In this document: positions 35,373 through 45,371 of the stretch, one piece after another
Numbering within the stretch: position 1 is the first letter of the stretch
Layout: every line of letters begins with the position of its first letter
DNA from: Roseateles aquatilis
Lineage (GTDB): Bacteria > Pseudomonadota > Gammaproteobacteria > Burkholderiales > Burkholderiaceae_C
Assembly (NCBI RefSeq): GCF_002205645.1
Contig: NZ_NIOF01000014.1
Location: 62,001 to 126,000, forward strand
Direction of reading: 5' to 3'
DNA: 64,000 nucleotides
Position numbers and translations under genes: made by a program
The notes under the pieces: generated by a model
What the model was told of the DNA's origin: nothing
The model's input: the letters and a program-made list of their open reading frames with translations, nothing else
The model's database searches: none

Positions 35373-37527
35373 TGCCGCCCCTTCCGCCGCCTCTTCTCCT
35401 GCCCGACCCCGGTTGCTTGATCGCCTGAACCTGGGCTGGCGACGACGTCGCCCCGTCATCCTCCAGACCGAGGCCGCCGAGTGCGGCCTCGCCTGCCTCG
35501 CGATGGTCGCGGCGACGCACGGCCAGCGCTGGACGCTCGCGGAATTGCGCGACCGTTTCGCCGTCTCGCTCAAGGGCATGACGATGGCGGACATGGTCCG
35601 CATGGGCGCGCAACTGGGCCTCACGGCGCGCGCGCTGCGCGCCGAACCGGCCACGCTGCACAAGCTGCAGACGCCCTGCGTGCTGCATTGGGACTTCAAT
35701 CATTTCGTCGTGCTGGACCGCGTGCAGGGCGACCAGGCGGTGATCCTCGACCCCGCGCTGGGCGAGCGCCGCCTGTCGCTGACCGAGGTCTCCAAGCACT
35801 TCACCGGCGTCGCGCTCGAACTGCGGCCCGGCATGGACTTCGCCCGCAAGGCCCCTGCCCCGGCGCCGCGCTGGCGGCAGTTGCTCGGGCACGTGACGGG
35901 CTTGAAGCGCTCGGTCGCGCAGGTGCTGGGCCTGGCGCTCGGGCTGGAGTTGCTGGGGCTGCTGTCGCCGTTCCTGCTGCAATGGACCGTCGACGGCGTC
36001 ATCGTCAGCGCCGACCGCGATCTGCTGGTGACGCTCGTGATCGGCTTCGCGCTGCTGGTGGTGCTGCAGGTGGGCGTGGGTCTGCTGCGCTCGTGGGCGG
36101 TGATGATCCTGTCGGCGTCACTGAACCTGCAGTGGCTGTCCAACGTGTTCGCGCACCTGCTGCGCTTGCCGTTGGCCTGGTTCGAGAAGCGCCATCTCGG
36201 CGACATCTGGTCGCGCTTCTCCAGCGTGCAGGAGATCCAGAAGACGCTCACCGGCAGCTTCATCGAGGCGATGCTCGACGGCCTGATGGTGCTGCTGACG
36301 CTGGCGATGATGTCGCTGTACAGCCTGCGCCTGACGGCGATCGCGCTGCTCGCGGTGGTCGGCTACGCGGCCCTGCGCTGGGCATTCTTCAAGCCGCTGC
36401 GCGTCGCGCAGGAAGAGGCGTTGACGCATGAGGCGCGCCAGAACAGCCACTTCCTCGAATCGCTGCGCGGCGCGCAGGCGATCAAGCTGTTCAACGCGCA
36501 GGCGGACCGCAGCGCGCGTTTCTCCAACCTCGTCGTCGAGCAGATGAACGCGTCGCTGACCGGCCGCAAGCTGGAGCTCGGCATGGGTCAGGGCAACAAG
36601 CTGCTGTTCGGGCTGGAGCGCGTGGCCATCGTCGGGCTCGGCGCGATGCTGGTGCTGGACAAGGAACTGTCGGTCGGCATGCTGTTCGCGTTCCTCGCCT
36701 ACAAGGACCAGTTCAGCCAGCGCGTCGGTGGGCTGATCGACAAGGTCGTGGCGCTGAAGATGCTGCGCCTGCAGGGCGAGCGCCTGGCCGACATCGTGCT
36801 GACCGCGCCCGAGGCCGAGCTCGACGCGCCCGGCCGCACGGTGCCCCGCGATGCGGTGCTCGAGCTGGACAACCTGCGGTTCCGCTACGCCGACGGCGAG
36901 CCGGAGGTGATCGCTGGCTGCTCGCTGCGCATCGAGCCGGGCGAGTCGGTCGCCATCGTTGGCCCGTCGGGCTGCGGCAAGACGACGCTCATGAAGCTGA
37001 TGCTGGGCATCCACGCGCCGCAGCAGGGCGAGATCCGCGTCGGCGGCGTGGCGCTGGCGCAGCTCGGCGCGAATGCCTGGCGCGAACGCATCGGCACGGT
37101 GATGCAGGACGATCAGCTCTTCGCCGGCAGCATCGCGGACAACATCAGCTTCTTCGACCTGAACGTCGATCCGGAGTGGGTCCGTGAATGCGCCCGACTG
37201 GCCTGCGTGCTGGACGACATCGAGGCGATGCCGATGCGCTTCCAGACGCTGATCGGCGACATGGGCTCCAGCCTGTCAGGCGGTCAGCGCCAGCGCGTGC
37301 TGCTGGCCCGCGCGCTGTACAAGCGGCCGCAGTTCCTCTTCCTGGACGAGGCGACCAGCGCGCTCGACGTCGACCGCGAACGGCAGGTCAATGCGAGCCT
37401 GCGGCAGTTGCCGCTGACGCGCATCGTCATCGCGCATCGGCCCGAAACGATCGCGGCCGCGCAGCGCGTGGTCAGCTTGCAGGGCGGGCGGGTGACGCAG
37501 GATTTGCGCAGCGTTTATCAGGCTTGA
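35365..37527 (+). CDS. C39-peptidase ABC exporter (bacteriocin-processing type)
   Basis: 720 aa, GTG start. N-terminal C39 peptidase: oxyanion Q34, nucleophile C40 in TEAAECGLACLAM, H113 in DFNHFVVLDRV and D129 in VILDPALG, so the protease is intact. Membrane domain about 165-460. ABC domain about 485-720 with Walker A GPSGCGKTT (from 533), signature LSGGQ (637-641) and Walker B FLFLDEATS. Such exporters cut the leader after Gly-Gly while pumping out the mature peptide, matching the precursor at 33876. It is related to CvaB (colicin V) and to RaxB-type exporters. Confidence 0.93.
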   Translation: MSDAAPSAASSPARPRLLDRLNLGWRRRRPVILQTEAAECGLACLAMVAATHGQRWTLAELRDRFAVSLKGMTMADMVRMGAQLGLTARALRAEPATLHKLQTPCVLHWDFNHFVVLDRVQGDQAVILDPALGERRLSLTEVSKHFTGVALELRPGMDFARKAPAPAPRWRQLLGHVTGLKRSVAQVLGLALGLELLGLLSPFLLQWTVDGVIVSADRDLLVTLVIGFALLVVLQVGVGLLRSWAVMILSASLNLQWLSNVFAHLLRLPLAWFEKRHLGDIWSRFSSVQEIQKTLTGSFIEAMLDGLMVLLTLAMMSLYSLRLTAIALLAVVGYAALRWAFFKPLRVAQEEALTHEARQNSHFLESLRGAQAIKLFNAQADRSARFSNLVVEQMNASLTGRKLELGMGQGNKLLFGLERVAIVGLGAMLVLDKELSVGMLFAFLAYKDQFSQRVGGLIDKVVALKMLRLQGERLADIVLTAPEAELDAPGRTVPRDAVLELDNLRFRYADGEPEVIAGCSLRIEPGESVAIVGPSGCGKTTLMKLMLGIHAPQQGEIRVGGVALAQLGANAWRERIGTVMQDDQLFAGSIADNISFFDLNVDPEWVRECARLACVLDDIEAMPMRFQTLIGDMGSSLSGGQRQRVLLARALYKRPQFLFLDEATSALDVDRERQVNASLRQLPLTRIVIAHRPETIAAAQRVVSLQGGRVTQDLRSVYQA

Positions 37528-37617
37528 TGGGGCGGTGGTAGCCCCGGTAGCCCCGGCTGCCGGAAGGCTGGCGCGTTGGCTGGTCCTGCGCAACACGGCT
37601 TGCCACCACCGAGCCCA

Positions 37618-37690
37618 GCGGAGGAAGCCGGCAGGCCGGCCTCTTCATACGCTGACGCCAATCATCGGCCGGCCTGCCGTCTCCCTCCGC
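37618..37690. repeat. Long inverted repeat between convergent genes
   Basis: Two 24-base arms (37618-37641 and 37667-37690), 22 of 24 positions complementary, with a 25-base loop. It sits between the C39-ABC exporter (+) and a Bug protein (-), so a bidirectional terminator is likely. A GGCGAC microsatellite lies near 37755-37780. Confidence 0.6.
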
Positions 37691-37781
37691 TCGATTCAAA
37701 TCCGCGTGCGGGCCTTGGCCTTTGTCGCTGCATCGGCTCCAGTACTGGTGTCGGCGGCGACGGCGACGGCGACGGCGGCGA

Positions 37782-38780
37782 TCAGTCCGGCTTGATCTTG
37801 GCGCGGGCGACCACGGCCTTCCATCGCTGCTGCTCCTGCGCGATGAAGGCCGCGAACTGCGCAGGCGTATTGCCGACGGGCTCGGCGGCGTCGTGGCTCA
37901 AGCGCTCACGCGCGCTCACCGAACGGATCGCCTTGGCCGATTCGATCGCCAGCTTGTCCGCCGCCGAGGGCGCCAGGTTGGCCGGGGCGCACAGGCCGTA
38001 CCACTGCGTCATCTCGAATCCCGGATAGCCCTGCTCGGCGACCGTCGGGACGTCCGGGAGTTGCGGCAGGCGGTCCTTGGAGCCGGTCGCGATGCAACGC
38101 AGCTTGCCGGCCTTGATGAACTGCAGGATCGCCGGGGCGCCGACCGAGGCAGCCTCCAGCCGGCCCGACAGCAGGTCCGTCAGTTGCGGACCGGTGCCGC
38201 GGTACGGCACGTGCAGGATGAAGAGGTCGGCGACCATCTTGAGATATTCCATCGCCAGATGGCCCGCGCTGCCATTGCCCGCCGATCCATAGTTGAGGCG
38301 GCCCGGCTTGGACTTCACCAGCGCGACGAACTCCTTCAGGTTGCGCGCCGGCACGTCCGGATGCACGACGTAGAGGCTGGGCACCTTGGCCAGCAAGGTG
38401 ATCGGCTTGAAGTCGCGGACGGGGTCGTAGGGCAGCTTGTCGTAGATGTACGGGTTCACCGCCAGCGTGCCAATGTGGCCGAGCACCAGCGTGTGCTGGT
38501 CCTCCGCGCGCGCGACCTCGACCATCGCGATGTTGCCGCCGCCGCCCGGCTTGTTGTCGACGTAGACCGACTGGCCCAGCGTCTTGGACAGCTCCGCCGC
38601 CGTGGCGCGGGCGACGATCTCGCTGCTGCCGCCGGGCGCGAAGGGCACCACCAGACGCACGTTGCGCGACGGCCAGGTCGCCTGCGCCCACGCCGGCATC
38701 GCGGCGCCAAGGGCGCCCGCGGCGGCCACGCTCGCGCTGGTTTGAAGGAAGCGACGGCGGTCCTCGTCGGTCGGGGTCAT
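37782..38780 (-). CDS. Bug-family tripartite tricarboxylate transporter binding protein
   Basis: 332 aa. A Tat signal (RRRFLQ followed by a hydrophobic stretch ending near AWA) sends the protein to the periplasm. The body has the Bug signatures [32 protein letters not shown] and [19 protein letters not shown]. Binds a small carboxylate or similar solute; the membrane partners TctA/TctB are absent, as is common for Bug proteins in Burkholderiales. Start is [11 protein letters not shown]. Confidence 0.92.
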   Translation of the reverse strand: MTPTDEDRRRFLQTSASVAAAGALGAAMPAWAQATWPSRNVRLVVPFAPGGSSEIVARATAAELSKTLGQSVYVDNKPGGGGNIAMVEVARAEDQHTLVLGHIGTLAVNPYIYDKLPYDPVRDFKPITLLAKVPSLYVVHPDVPARNLKEFVALVKSKPGRLNYGSAGNGSAGHLAMEYLKMVADLFILHVPYRGTGPQLTDLLSGRLEAASVGAPAILQFIKAGKLRCIATGSKDRLPQLPDVPTVAEQGYPGFEMTQWYGLCAPANLAPSAADKLAIESAKAIRSVSARERLSHDAAEPVGNTPAQFAAFIAQEQQRWKAVVARAKIKPD

Positions 38781-38898
38781 GCGGTGTCTCCGGTGTTGTG
38801 TTCTGACGGCGTCGACTCTACGCAGACGCGCTTTCAAGGTGCTGTCGATACCGTGAAGCAGGCGGCACGGCCGCGTTCAGGACACGTTCAGCCGACGT

Positions 38899-39153
38899 TC
38901 AGGGAGCGGTCTGCTCTTCCATCCATCCGAGCCAGCGCATCGCCTGCTCGCGGCTGTCGCCGCACATGTCCTCGGACGGCGATAGCGAGCCGCAGACCTC
39001 CGGCCGTTCCGGGTGTCCGAAGATCCGGCACCGCAGGTCGTCGTCAAGTTGCACGCACCGCACGCCGGCCGGCTTGCCGCCAGGCATGCCAGGAATGGGA
39101 CTGGAGATCGACGGCGCGATGCAGCAGGCGGCGCAGGAGGGACGGCAGTTCAT
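38899..39153 (-). CDS. YkgJ-family cysteine-cluster protein
   Basis: 84 aa. Cysteines in [14 protein letters not shown], then [25 protein letters not shown] and DMCGDS give the zinc- or iron-binding cluster of the YkgJ (UPF0153) family. Function unknown. Soluble. The ATG at 39153 gives the standard N-terminus. Confidence 0.88.
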   Translation of the reverse strand: MNCRPSCAACCIAPSISSPIPGMPGGKPAGVRCVQLDDDLRCRIFGHPERPEVCGSLSPSEDMCGDSREQAMRWLGWMEEQTAP

Positions 39154-39227
39154 GGCCGGGGCATTGTCGCCTCGCGCCAGCGAGGAGCGCCAACAAGGCC
39201 CGGCCCGCATGCCCCTGGGGCTGTGAC

Positions 39228-39236
39228 TTATCCACA
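39228..39236. promoter_or_regulatory. DnaA-box 9-mer upstream of mnmG
   Basis: TTATCCACA, an exact high-affinity DnaA box, in the gap between ykgJ and mnmG. A single copy, so by itself weak evidence of an origin. Confidence 0.4.
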
Positions 39237-39359
39237 GCCCCGCGTAAAATCACGCCCTTCCCTCATCTGAACTCCAGCCGGCCGGCAATCGTCTGTTTGT
39301 GCGTGCGCTCCATGCGCCGTGGCGATTGCGACTTCCGCCGTGTGCGCTGGATCCTCGCC

Positions 39360-41339
39360 ATGCTTTATCCGAAAGAGTTCGACGTGATCGTGGTCGGTGG
39401 CGGCCATGCCGGCACCGAGGCCGCGCTGGCCGCCGCCCGCATGGGCGTCAGCACGCTGCTGCTGACCCACAACATCGAGACGCTCGGCCAGATGAGCTGC
39501 AACCCGTCGATCGGCGGCATCGGCAAGGGCCACCTGGTCAAGGAAGTGGACGCGCTCGGCGGCGCGATGGCCGCCGCCACCGACGAGGCCGGCATCCAGT
39601 TCCGCATCCTCAACGGCTCCAAGGGCCCCGCCGTGCGCGCCACCCGCGCCCAGGCCGATCGCGTGCTCTACAAGGCCGCCATCCGCCATCGTCTGGAGAA
39701 CCAGCCTCATCTGATGCTGTTCCAGCAGGCCGTCGACGACCTGATGGTCGAGGGCGACCGCGTCGTGGGCGCCGTCACCCAGTCGGGTCTGCAGTTCCGC
39801 GCGCGCACCGTCGTGTTGACCGCCGGCACCTTCCTGGACGGCCGCATCCATATCGGCCTGCAGAACTACGCCGCCGGCCGGGCCGGCGATCCGCCGGCGG
39901 TTTCGCTGTCGGGCCGGCTCAAGGAATTGAAGCTGCCGCAAGGCCGGCTCAAGACCGGCACGCCGCCGCGCCTGGACGGCCGCACGATCGACTTCTCGAA
40001 ATGCGCCGAGCAACCCGGCGACCTGGACCCGGTGCCTGTGTTCAGCTTCATGGGGAACGCCGCCCAGCATCCGACCCAGTTGCCCTGCTGGATCACGCAC
40101 ACCAACGACCGCACCCACGAGATCATCCGCTCCGGCTTCGACCGCAGCCCGATGTTCACCGGCGTGATCGAGGGCGTGGGCCCGCGCTACTGCCCGTCCA
40201 TCGAGGACAAGATCAATCGTTTCGCCGACAAGGACTCCCACCAGATCTTCCTGGAGCCCGAAGGCCTGACGACGCACGAGTTCTATCCCAACGGGATCTC
40301 GACCTCCCTGCCCTTCGACATCCAGCTCGCCGCGGTCCAGTCGATCCCGGGCCTGGAGAACGCCCACATCCTTCGCCCCGGGTATGCGATCGAGTACGAC
40401 TACTTCGATCCGCGCGCGCTGAAGTCCAGCTTCGAGACCCGCGCCATTCGCGGCCTGTTCTTCGCCGGCCAGATCAACGGCACGACCGGTTATGAGGAGG
40501 CGGCGGCCCAAGGGCTGTTCGCCGGATTGAACGCCGCGCTGCAGGTCCAGGGCAAGGACGCCTGGCTGCCGAGTCGCGACCAGGCCTATCTGGGCGTGCT
40601 GGTGGACGACCTCATCACGAAGGGCGTCACCGAGCCGTATCGCATGTTCACGAGCCGGGCCGAGTTCCGGCTGCAACTCCGCGAGGACAACGCCGACATG
40701 CGCCTCACCGAAGCCGGTCGCCTCCTGGGCCTGGTGGACGACGCACGGTGGGACGCCTTCAACCGCAAGCGCGACGCTGTTTCACGTGAAACAGAGAAGC
40801 TCAAGGCCACCTGGGTGCACCCGAACATCCTTCCGGCCGCCGATGCCGAGCGGCTGGTCGGCAAGGCGTTGGAGCGGGAGTACAACCTCATCGACCTGCT
40901 CCGTCGGCCGGGCGTCACCTTCGACACGATCGAGGAGGTGGCGACCATCGCTCGACCCGAGGTGGGCGTGTCCCGCGCCGCGTTGTCCGAGACACTGGGC
41001 CAGGACATGGCCGGCGCCGTCGTCGAGCAGATCGAAATCAGCGTCAAGTACGCCGGCTACATCAGCAAGCAGCAGGACGACGTCGCCCGGGCGTCCAACT
41101 ACGAGCACCTGCGCCTGCCCGAGGACCTGGACTACCACCTCGTGACCGCCCTCTCCTTCGAAGCCCGCCAGAAGCTGAGCAAGCATCGGCCCGAGACGCT
41201 GGGGCAGGCATCGCGGATCTCCGGCATCACCCCCGCGGCGATCTCGCTGTTGTTGATTCACCTGCGCAAGGGCCGGTTCAAGGGCTTCACCGATCAGGAC
41301 GTCACGGCCGCAACGCAGGACACCCCCGCCGCCGCCTGA
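39360..41339 (+). CDS. mnmG: tRNA uridine 5-carboxymethylaminomethyl modification enzyme MnmG (GidA)
   Basis: 659 aa. With MnmE and folate it adds carboxymethylaminomethyl to the wobble uridine of several tRNAs. FAD-binding [21 protein letters not shown] at the N-terminus, the [18 protein letters not shown] block, and the GidA signature [11 protein letters not shown]; the C-terminal MnmE-binding helices follow. The ATG at 39360 gives the standard start; the long upstream in-frame extension is not coding. Next to rsmG and parA, the classic origin-proximal order. A parS site is embedded in the gene. Confidence 0.97.
   Translation: MLYPKEFDVIVVGGGHAGTEAALAAARMGVSTLLLTHNIETLGQMSCNPSIGGIGKGHLVKEVDALGGAMAAATDEAGIQFRILNGSKGPAVRATRAQADRVLYKAAIRHRLENQPHLMLFQQAVDDLMVEGDRVVGAVTQSGLQFRARTVVLTAGTFLDGRIHIGLQNYAAGRAGDPPAVSLSGRLKELKLPQGRLKTGTPPRLDGRTIDFSKCAEQPGDLDPVPVFSFMGNAAQHPTQLPCWITHTNDRTHEIIRSGFDRSPMFTGVIEGVGPRYCPSIEDKINRFADKDSHQIFLEPEGLTTHEFYPNGISTSLPFDIQLAAVQSIPGLENAHILRPGYAIEYDYFDPRALKSSFETRAIRGLFFAGQINGTTGYEEAAAQGLFAGLNAALQVQGKDAWLPSRDQAYLGVLVDDLITKGVTEPYRMFTSRAEFRLQLREDNADMRLTEAGRLLGLVDDARWDAFNRKRDAVSRETEKLKATWVHPNILPAADAERLVGKALEREYNLIDLLRRPGVTFDTIEEVATIARPEVGVSRAALSETLGQDMAGAVVEQIEISVKYAGYISKQQDDVARASNYEHLRLPEDLDYHLVTALSFEARQKLSKHRPETLGQASRISGITPAAISLLLIHLRKGRFKGFTDQDVTAATQDTPAAA
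40778..40793. promoter_or_regulatory. parS centromere site (perfect) inside mnmG
   Basis: TGTTTCACGTGAAACA, an exact 16-base match to the universal chromosomal parS, bound by ParB. It lies in the mnmG coding frame where it encodes AVSRETE, so the gene tolerates it. parA and parB are 1.5 and 5.3 kb downstream. Confidence 0.95.
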
Positions 41340-41427
41340 TTGGCATCCGCCGACCGCTCGGCCCCGCGCCGCCCGCCTTCATGGCCTTCGCCGATTGCCT
41401 TTGTCGTTCCCCAGCCCTCTTTCACCG

Positions 41428-42108
41428 ATGACCGACCTCGACCTGCGAACCCGCCTTGCCGCCGCCGCCCAAACGCTGGGCCTTGGCCTGAACGACCAGC
41501 AAATCGACCAGCTCATCGCCTACCTCGGGTTGCTCTCCAAATGGAACAAGGTCTATAACCTGACCGCCGTCCGGGACCCCGAGGCGATGCTGACGCAGCA
41601 CCTGGTGGACAGCCTCAGCCTGATCCCGCCGCTGCGTCGGCATGCCGACGGGCAAGCGCTACGGTTGATGGACGTGGGCAGCGGCGGCGGGTTGCCCGGC
41701 GTCGTGATCGCCATCTGCGATCCGGCGTTCGACGTCACCTGCGTCGACACGGTGGGAAAAAAGGCGTTCTTCATCGCCCAGGTCGCGGCCGAGATCGGAC
41801 TGCGGAACCTGCATGCGGAGCACTCGCGTGTCGAGCAACTCAAGACGGCGCCCTTCGATGTGGTGACCTCGCGCGCCTTCGCGTCGCTGGCGGACTTCAC
41901 CGAATGGACGCGCATGCACCTGAAGGCTGGTGCGGTGTGGGCCGCCATGAAGGGTCAACACCCCGAGGATGAGCTGGCGGAGCTGGCCCAACGCGCGCCC
42001 GATCTGTCCGTGTTTCACGTGGAACAGCTTCAAGTCCCGGGGCTGGACGCCCAGCGATGCCTGCTGTGGATCCGTCCTGTCGGCTCGGACGCCACACCTT
42101 CCGCCTGA
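41428..42108 (+). CDS. rsmG: 16S rRNA G527 N7-methyltransferase RsmG (GidB)
   Basis: 226 aa. Methylates G527 of 16S rRNA using S-adenosylmethionine. The SAM motif reads LMDVGSGGGLPGVVIAI, preceded by the WNKVYNLTAVRDPEAMLTQH region and followed by VTSRAFASLADF. Start MTDLDLRT; an upstream ATG is in frame but gives a non-homologous extension. Located between mnmG and parA as in many bacteria. A near-perfect parS is in its 3-prime part. Confidence 0.95.
   Translation: MTDLDLRTRLAAAAQTLGLGLNDQQIDQLIAYLGLLSKWNKVYNLTAVRDPEAMLTQHLVDSLSLIPPLRRHADGQALRLMDVGSGGGLPGVVIAICDPAFDVTCVDTVGKKAFFIAQVAAEIGLRNLHAEHSRVEQLKTAPFDVVTSRAFASLADFTEWTRMHLKAGAVWAAMKGQHPEDELAELAQRAPDLSVFHVEQLQVPGLDAQRCLLWIRPVGSDATPSA
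42011..42026. promoter_or_regulatory. parS-like site (one mismatch) inside rsmG
   Basis: TGTTTCACGTGGAACA: 15 of 16 bases match parS, and the right arm matches the TGTTCCACGTGGAACA variant. It lies 1.2 kb from the perfect site and 240 bases before parA. Confidence 0.8.
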
Positions 42109-42249
42109 GGTCGCCCGCCAGGCGCCACGCCGGATCGCCGTCCGGCGGTTGAGCGGTTAAGCTCCGCCCCTCTCCCCGCTTCTCGCGAACCCTATCCGGA
42201 CCCATGCTCGACCTTCGAGATCGGATCCGGACCCAGTTCCCCTGCATTC

Positions 42250-43023
42250 ATGGCCAAGATCTTTTGCGTTGCAAACCAAAAAGGCGGCGTCGGCAAGACG
42301 ACCACCACCGTGAATCTGGCTGCCGGTCTGGCGAAGGTCGGGCAGCGTGTGCTCGTGGTGGACCTGGATCCGCAGGGCAACGCGACGATGGGATCGGGGA
42401 TCGACAAGCGCGCGTTGACGCTCACCGTCTATGACGTGCTGCTGGAAGCCGCCTCCATCCCAGAGGCCCGCCAGCGCAGCGAGAAGGCTGGCTACGACGT
42501 GCTGGGCGCCAACCGAGAGTTGGCCGGCGCCGAGGTCGAGCTGGTCGAGTTGGAGCGCCGCGAGCAGCGCTTGAAGACCGCCTTGGCCGCCGTCGCGCAG
42601 GAGTACGACTTCGTCCTGATCGACTGCCCGCCGTCGCTGTCGATGCTGACCTTGAACGGGCTGTGCTCGGCACATGGCGTCGTGGTGCCGATGCAGTGCG
42701 AGTACTTCGCGCTGGAGGGCCTGACCGACCTGGTCAACACCATCAAGCAGATCCACGCCAACCTCAACCCGGACCTGCAGATCATCGGCCTGCTGCGCGT
42801 CATGTTTGACCCACGCATCACGCTGCAGCAGCAGGTGAGCGAGCAGCTGAAGGCGCACTTCGGCGACAAGGTCTTCGATACCGTCATCCCGCGCAACGTC
42901 CGCCTGGCCGAGGCGCCCAGCTATGGGCTGCCGGGCGTCGTCTTCGATGGCAGCTCCAAGGGCGCGCAGGCGTTCGTGGATTTCGCGCGGGAGATGGTCC
43001 AGCGCGTTGGCGCGATGCGCTGA
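42250..43023 (+). CDS. parA: Chromosome-partitioning ATPase ParA (Soj)
   Basis: 257 aa. Deviant Walker A KGGVGKTT (K11-T18) at the N-terminus, DLDPQGNATMG, and Walker B FVLIDCPPSLSML. Binds nucleoid DNA as an ATP dimer and moves ParB-parS complexes, segregating the origin. Short N-terminus without a DNA-binding domain identifies the chromosomal type. Unlike the usual parAB operon, parB is 3 kb further on, after four unrelated genes. Confidence 0.96.
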   Translation: MAKIFCVANQKGGVGKTTTTVNLAAGLAKVGQRVLVVDLDPQGNATMGSGIDKRALTLTVYDVLLEAASIPEARQRSEKAGYDVLGANRELAGAEVELVELERREQRLKTALAAVAQEYDFVLIDCPPSLSMLTLNGLCSAHGVVVPMQCEYFALEGLTDLVNTIKQIHANLNPDLQIIGLLRVMFDPRITLQQQVSEQLKAHFGDKVFDTVIPRNVRLAEAPSYGLPGVVFDGSSKGAQAFVDFAREMVQRVGAMR

Positions 43024-43064
43024 GCGGCACGGCCCGCCCGCGCCCTGTGTCCTCCCGACCACCG

Positions 43065-43862
43065 ATGTCGTCCATGACGCCCGCCGCGCTGGACGCCCTC
43101 GCCCGCCGCGCCGAACAGGCCGGGCTGAACGCCGCCTCGGCGCCACGTGAAGCGCAGGTCGACGGCTGGCTGCTGCGGCTGTCTCCCGGCAAGGCCAAGC
43201 GCTCCCGCTGCGTCAACGCGCTGGCGGCCGGGTCGCTGCCGCTGGACGAAGTCCTGCGCCGCTGCCGCGCGGCCTTCGACCGCGCCGGTCTCCCGCTGAT
43301 GTTGCGCCTGACGCCGTTCAGCCAGCCCGTCGATCTCGATGGACAGCTGGCCGCGATGGGCTGGCGCGACTTCGATCCGGCTGACGTGATGGTGCTGCCG
43401 TCACTCGACGCCTTCGGCGACGCCGGTGGCCTCACGCCGCTGGCGCCCGCCGCGTACGCGGACCTGATCGGCACCCTGCGGGGCTCCAGCGCCACCGAGA
43501 TCGACGGCCATGCCCGCCGGCTGGAACAGGCCACCGTGCGCCATCAGGCCTTCAAGATGACACGGGACGGCGAGCTGCTGGCCTGCGGCCAGGTCGCGAT
43601 CGACACGGCAGGCGACCTCGCGTCGGAAGGCGGTATCGCCGGGCTCTTCGACATCTTCACGCCCGAGGACCAGCGCGGCCGGGGTCATGGCTGGCGCCTG
43701 TGCGCGGCGCTGTTGGCCGAGGCGCGGCGCCAGGGCGCTTCCAGCGCCTATCTGCAGGTCGGGGCAGCCAACGACGTCGCGCGGCGCCTGTACGGCCGTC
43801 TGGGCTTCTTACAGGCCTATCGGTATCACTTCCGGAGCGACGACCCACGGGCCTGGGCCTGA
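43065..43862 (+). CDS. GNAT-family N-acetyltransferase
   Basis: About 265 aa, longer than a single GNAT domain. The C-terminal half has the acetyl-CoA motif FDIFTPEDQRGRGHGWRLCAALL and the GAANDVARRLYGRLGF tail; the N-terminal half (WLLRLSPGKAKRSRCVNALA) is a degenerate GNAT-like part seen in larger GNATs. The start could be the GTG at 43047, or an ATG at 43065 or 43074. Lies between parA and parB but has no obvious link to them. Substrate unknown. Confidence 0.83.
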   Translation: MSSMTPAALDALARRAEQAGLNAASAPREAQVDGWLLRLSPGKAKRSRCVNALAAGSLPLDEVLRRCRAAFDRAGLPLMLRLTPFSQPVDLDGQLAAMGWRDFDPADVMVLPSLDAFGDAGGLTPLAPAAYADLIGTLRGSSATEIDGHARRLEQATVRHQAFKMTRDGELLACGQVAIDTAGDLASEGGIAGLFDIFTPEDQRGRGHGWRLCAALLAEARRQGASSAYLQVGAANDVARRLYGRLGFLQAYRYHFRSDDPRAWA

Positions 43863-43881
43863 CGCCGGCCCGCGCGGGCGC

Positions 43882-44319
43882 TCAGTCCCGGGGCTGCCAG
43901 ACCTTCAGCAGCGTGTGCCGGGTGAAGCCCGGCACGAAGTCGTGCACGTGGCTGATGCAGGCGTAGCCGAGGTGCTCGTAGATTTCGGCGGCGTCGTCGA
44001 GCAGGGTCTCGATCAGCGCGTCCACGCAACCACGACGCAGTGCCTGCGCCTCCAGCTGGCGCAGGCAGTCGCCGCCGACGCCCTGCCCGCGATGCTCGTC
44101 CTTGACCCACAGGTAGCTGACGTAGAGCCGCTGGAACTCGGTGCGGCCGAAGCCGCCCGCGATCAGCTCATCCCCGTCATAGAGCGCGATCGCGATGTCG
44201 GCCGCGTCGCTGCCCTGGGTCTGCTGGCGGCCGAAGGTGACGACGCCCGCGCGGATCGTCTCCAGGTCGGCGGTCGGAACGGCGCCATCCCGGCGCCATG
44301 CGCGTGTCGACGAGGTCAT
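43882..44319 (-). CDS. GNAT-family N-acetyltransferase
   Basis: 145 aa. The acetyl-CoA loop reads LWVKDEHRGQGVGGDCLRQLE, preceded by beta strands and followed by ALIETLLDDAAEIYEHLGYACI. A single compact GNAT domain; substrate unknown. It lies downstream of argC on the same strand with a 29-base gap, so it is probably co-transcribed with argC. Confidence 0.85.
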   Translation of the reverse strand: MTSSTRAWRRDGAVPTADLETIRAGVVTFGRQQTQGSDAADIAIALYDGDELIAGGFGRTEFQRLYVSYLWVKDEHRGQGVGGDCLRQLEAQALRRGCVDALIETLLDDAAEIYEHLGYACISHVHDFVPGFTRHTLLKVWQPRD

Positions 44320-44348
44320 CTGCCGCGCAACGTCGAGGTCGGGCGCGC

Positions 44349-45314
44349 TCAGATGTCGTTGACGTCGGGGCCGGTCAGGCCCAGCGACTCGTCGACACCC
44401 AGGTGCACGTTCATGCTCTGCACCGCGGCGCCGCTGGCGCCCTTGCCCAGGTTGTCCAGTCGCGCGATGACGAGGATCTGCTGGTCGTTGCCGAACACGA
44501 ACAGATCGACGTTGTTGGTGTCGTTGCAGGCCTGCACGTCGAAGAAGCCGTGGGCCAGCGTGTCCGGGTCGCGCAGCGGCAGCACGCGGATGAAGCGCTC
44601 GCCGTCGTAATGCGCGGCCAGCGCGTCGCGGACCTGCTGCGGCGTGGTGCCGGCGCGCAACTGGCTCAGGTGCAGCGGCACGGTGACGGCCAGGCCCTTG
44701 TAGAAGTCGGCCACGATCGGCATGAACACCGGCGCGGACGTCAGGCCGGTGTGGGCCATCATCTCCGGCAGATGCTTGTGGGCCAGGCCCAGCGCGTAGG
44801 GGCGCGGCGACTTCAGCTGCTGGTTCCCGCCGGCCTCGTACTCCGCGATCATCGACTTGCCGCCGCCGGAATAGCCGGTGATCGACGTCGCCGTGACCGC
44901 CGCGTCGGCCGGCAGCAGGCCGGCATCGACCAGCGGACGCACCGCCAGGATGAAGGCGCTGGCATGGCAACCGGGGTTGGCGATGCGCTTGGAGGCGCGG
45001 ATCGCGTCGCGCTGACCGCGGGCCAGCTCCGGCAGGCCGAAGGCCCAACCCGGTGCCGTGCGGTGCGCGGTGGACGCATCGATCAGGCAGGTCTTCGGGT
45101 TCGTGATCATCGCGGCCGCCTCGCGCGACGCGGCGTCCGGCAGGCACAGGAACGCGACGTCGGCCGCGTTCAGCAACCGCGCCCGTTCGGCCGCGTCCTT
45201 GCGCTTGTCCGCGTCGATGCGCAGCACCTCGATGTCGGCGCGCTGCGCCAGATATTCATTGATGCGCAGTCCGGTCGTGCCTTCCTGCCCGTCCACATAC
45301 ACCGCGTACTTCAT
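44349..45314 (-). CDS. argC: N-acetyl-gamma-glutamyl-phosphate reductase ArgC (type 2)
   Basis: 321 aa. NADPH reduction of N-acetylglutamyl phosphate in arginine synthesis. N-terminal [18 protein letters not shown] dinucleotide region, catalytic Cys in [11 protein letters not shown] and the [13 protein letters not shown] block; the length matches the short type-2 ArgC. AGGAG lies seven bases before the ATG. Housekeeping gene inserted between parA and parB. Confidence 0.95.
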   Translation of the reverse strand: MKYAVYVDGQEGTTGLRINEYLAQRADIEVLRIDADKRKDAAERARLLNAADVAFLCLPDAASREAAAMITNPKTCLIDASTAHRTAPGWAFGLPELARGQRDAIRASKRIANPGCHASAFILAVRPLVDAGLLPADAAVTATSITGYSGGGKSMIAEYEAGGNQQLKSPRPYALGLAHKHLPEMMAHTGLTSAPVFMPIVADFYKGLAVTVPLHLSQLRAGTTPQQVRDALAAHYDGERFIRVLPLRDPDTLAHGFFDVQACNDTNNVDLFVFGNDQQILVIARLDNLGKGASGAAVQSMNVHLGVDESLGLTGPDVNDI

Positions 45315-45371
45315 CGCCGCTCCTGCAAAATCCGCTGCCTTCAAAAGAAGCGCGCAGCATAAGGCCAATCG

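Noticed and set aside
37722-39359. In-frame extension upstream of mnmG
   Set aside because: It runs antisense through the Bug and YkgJ genes and has no homology to MnmG; the family N-terminus begins at 39360.
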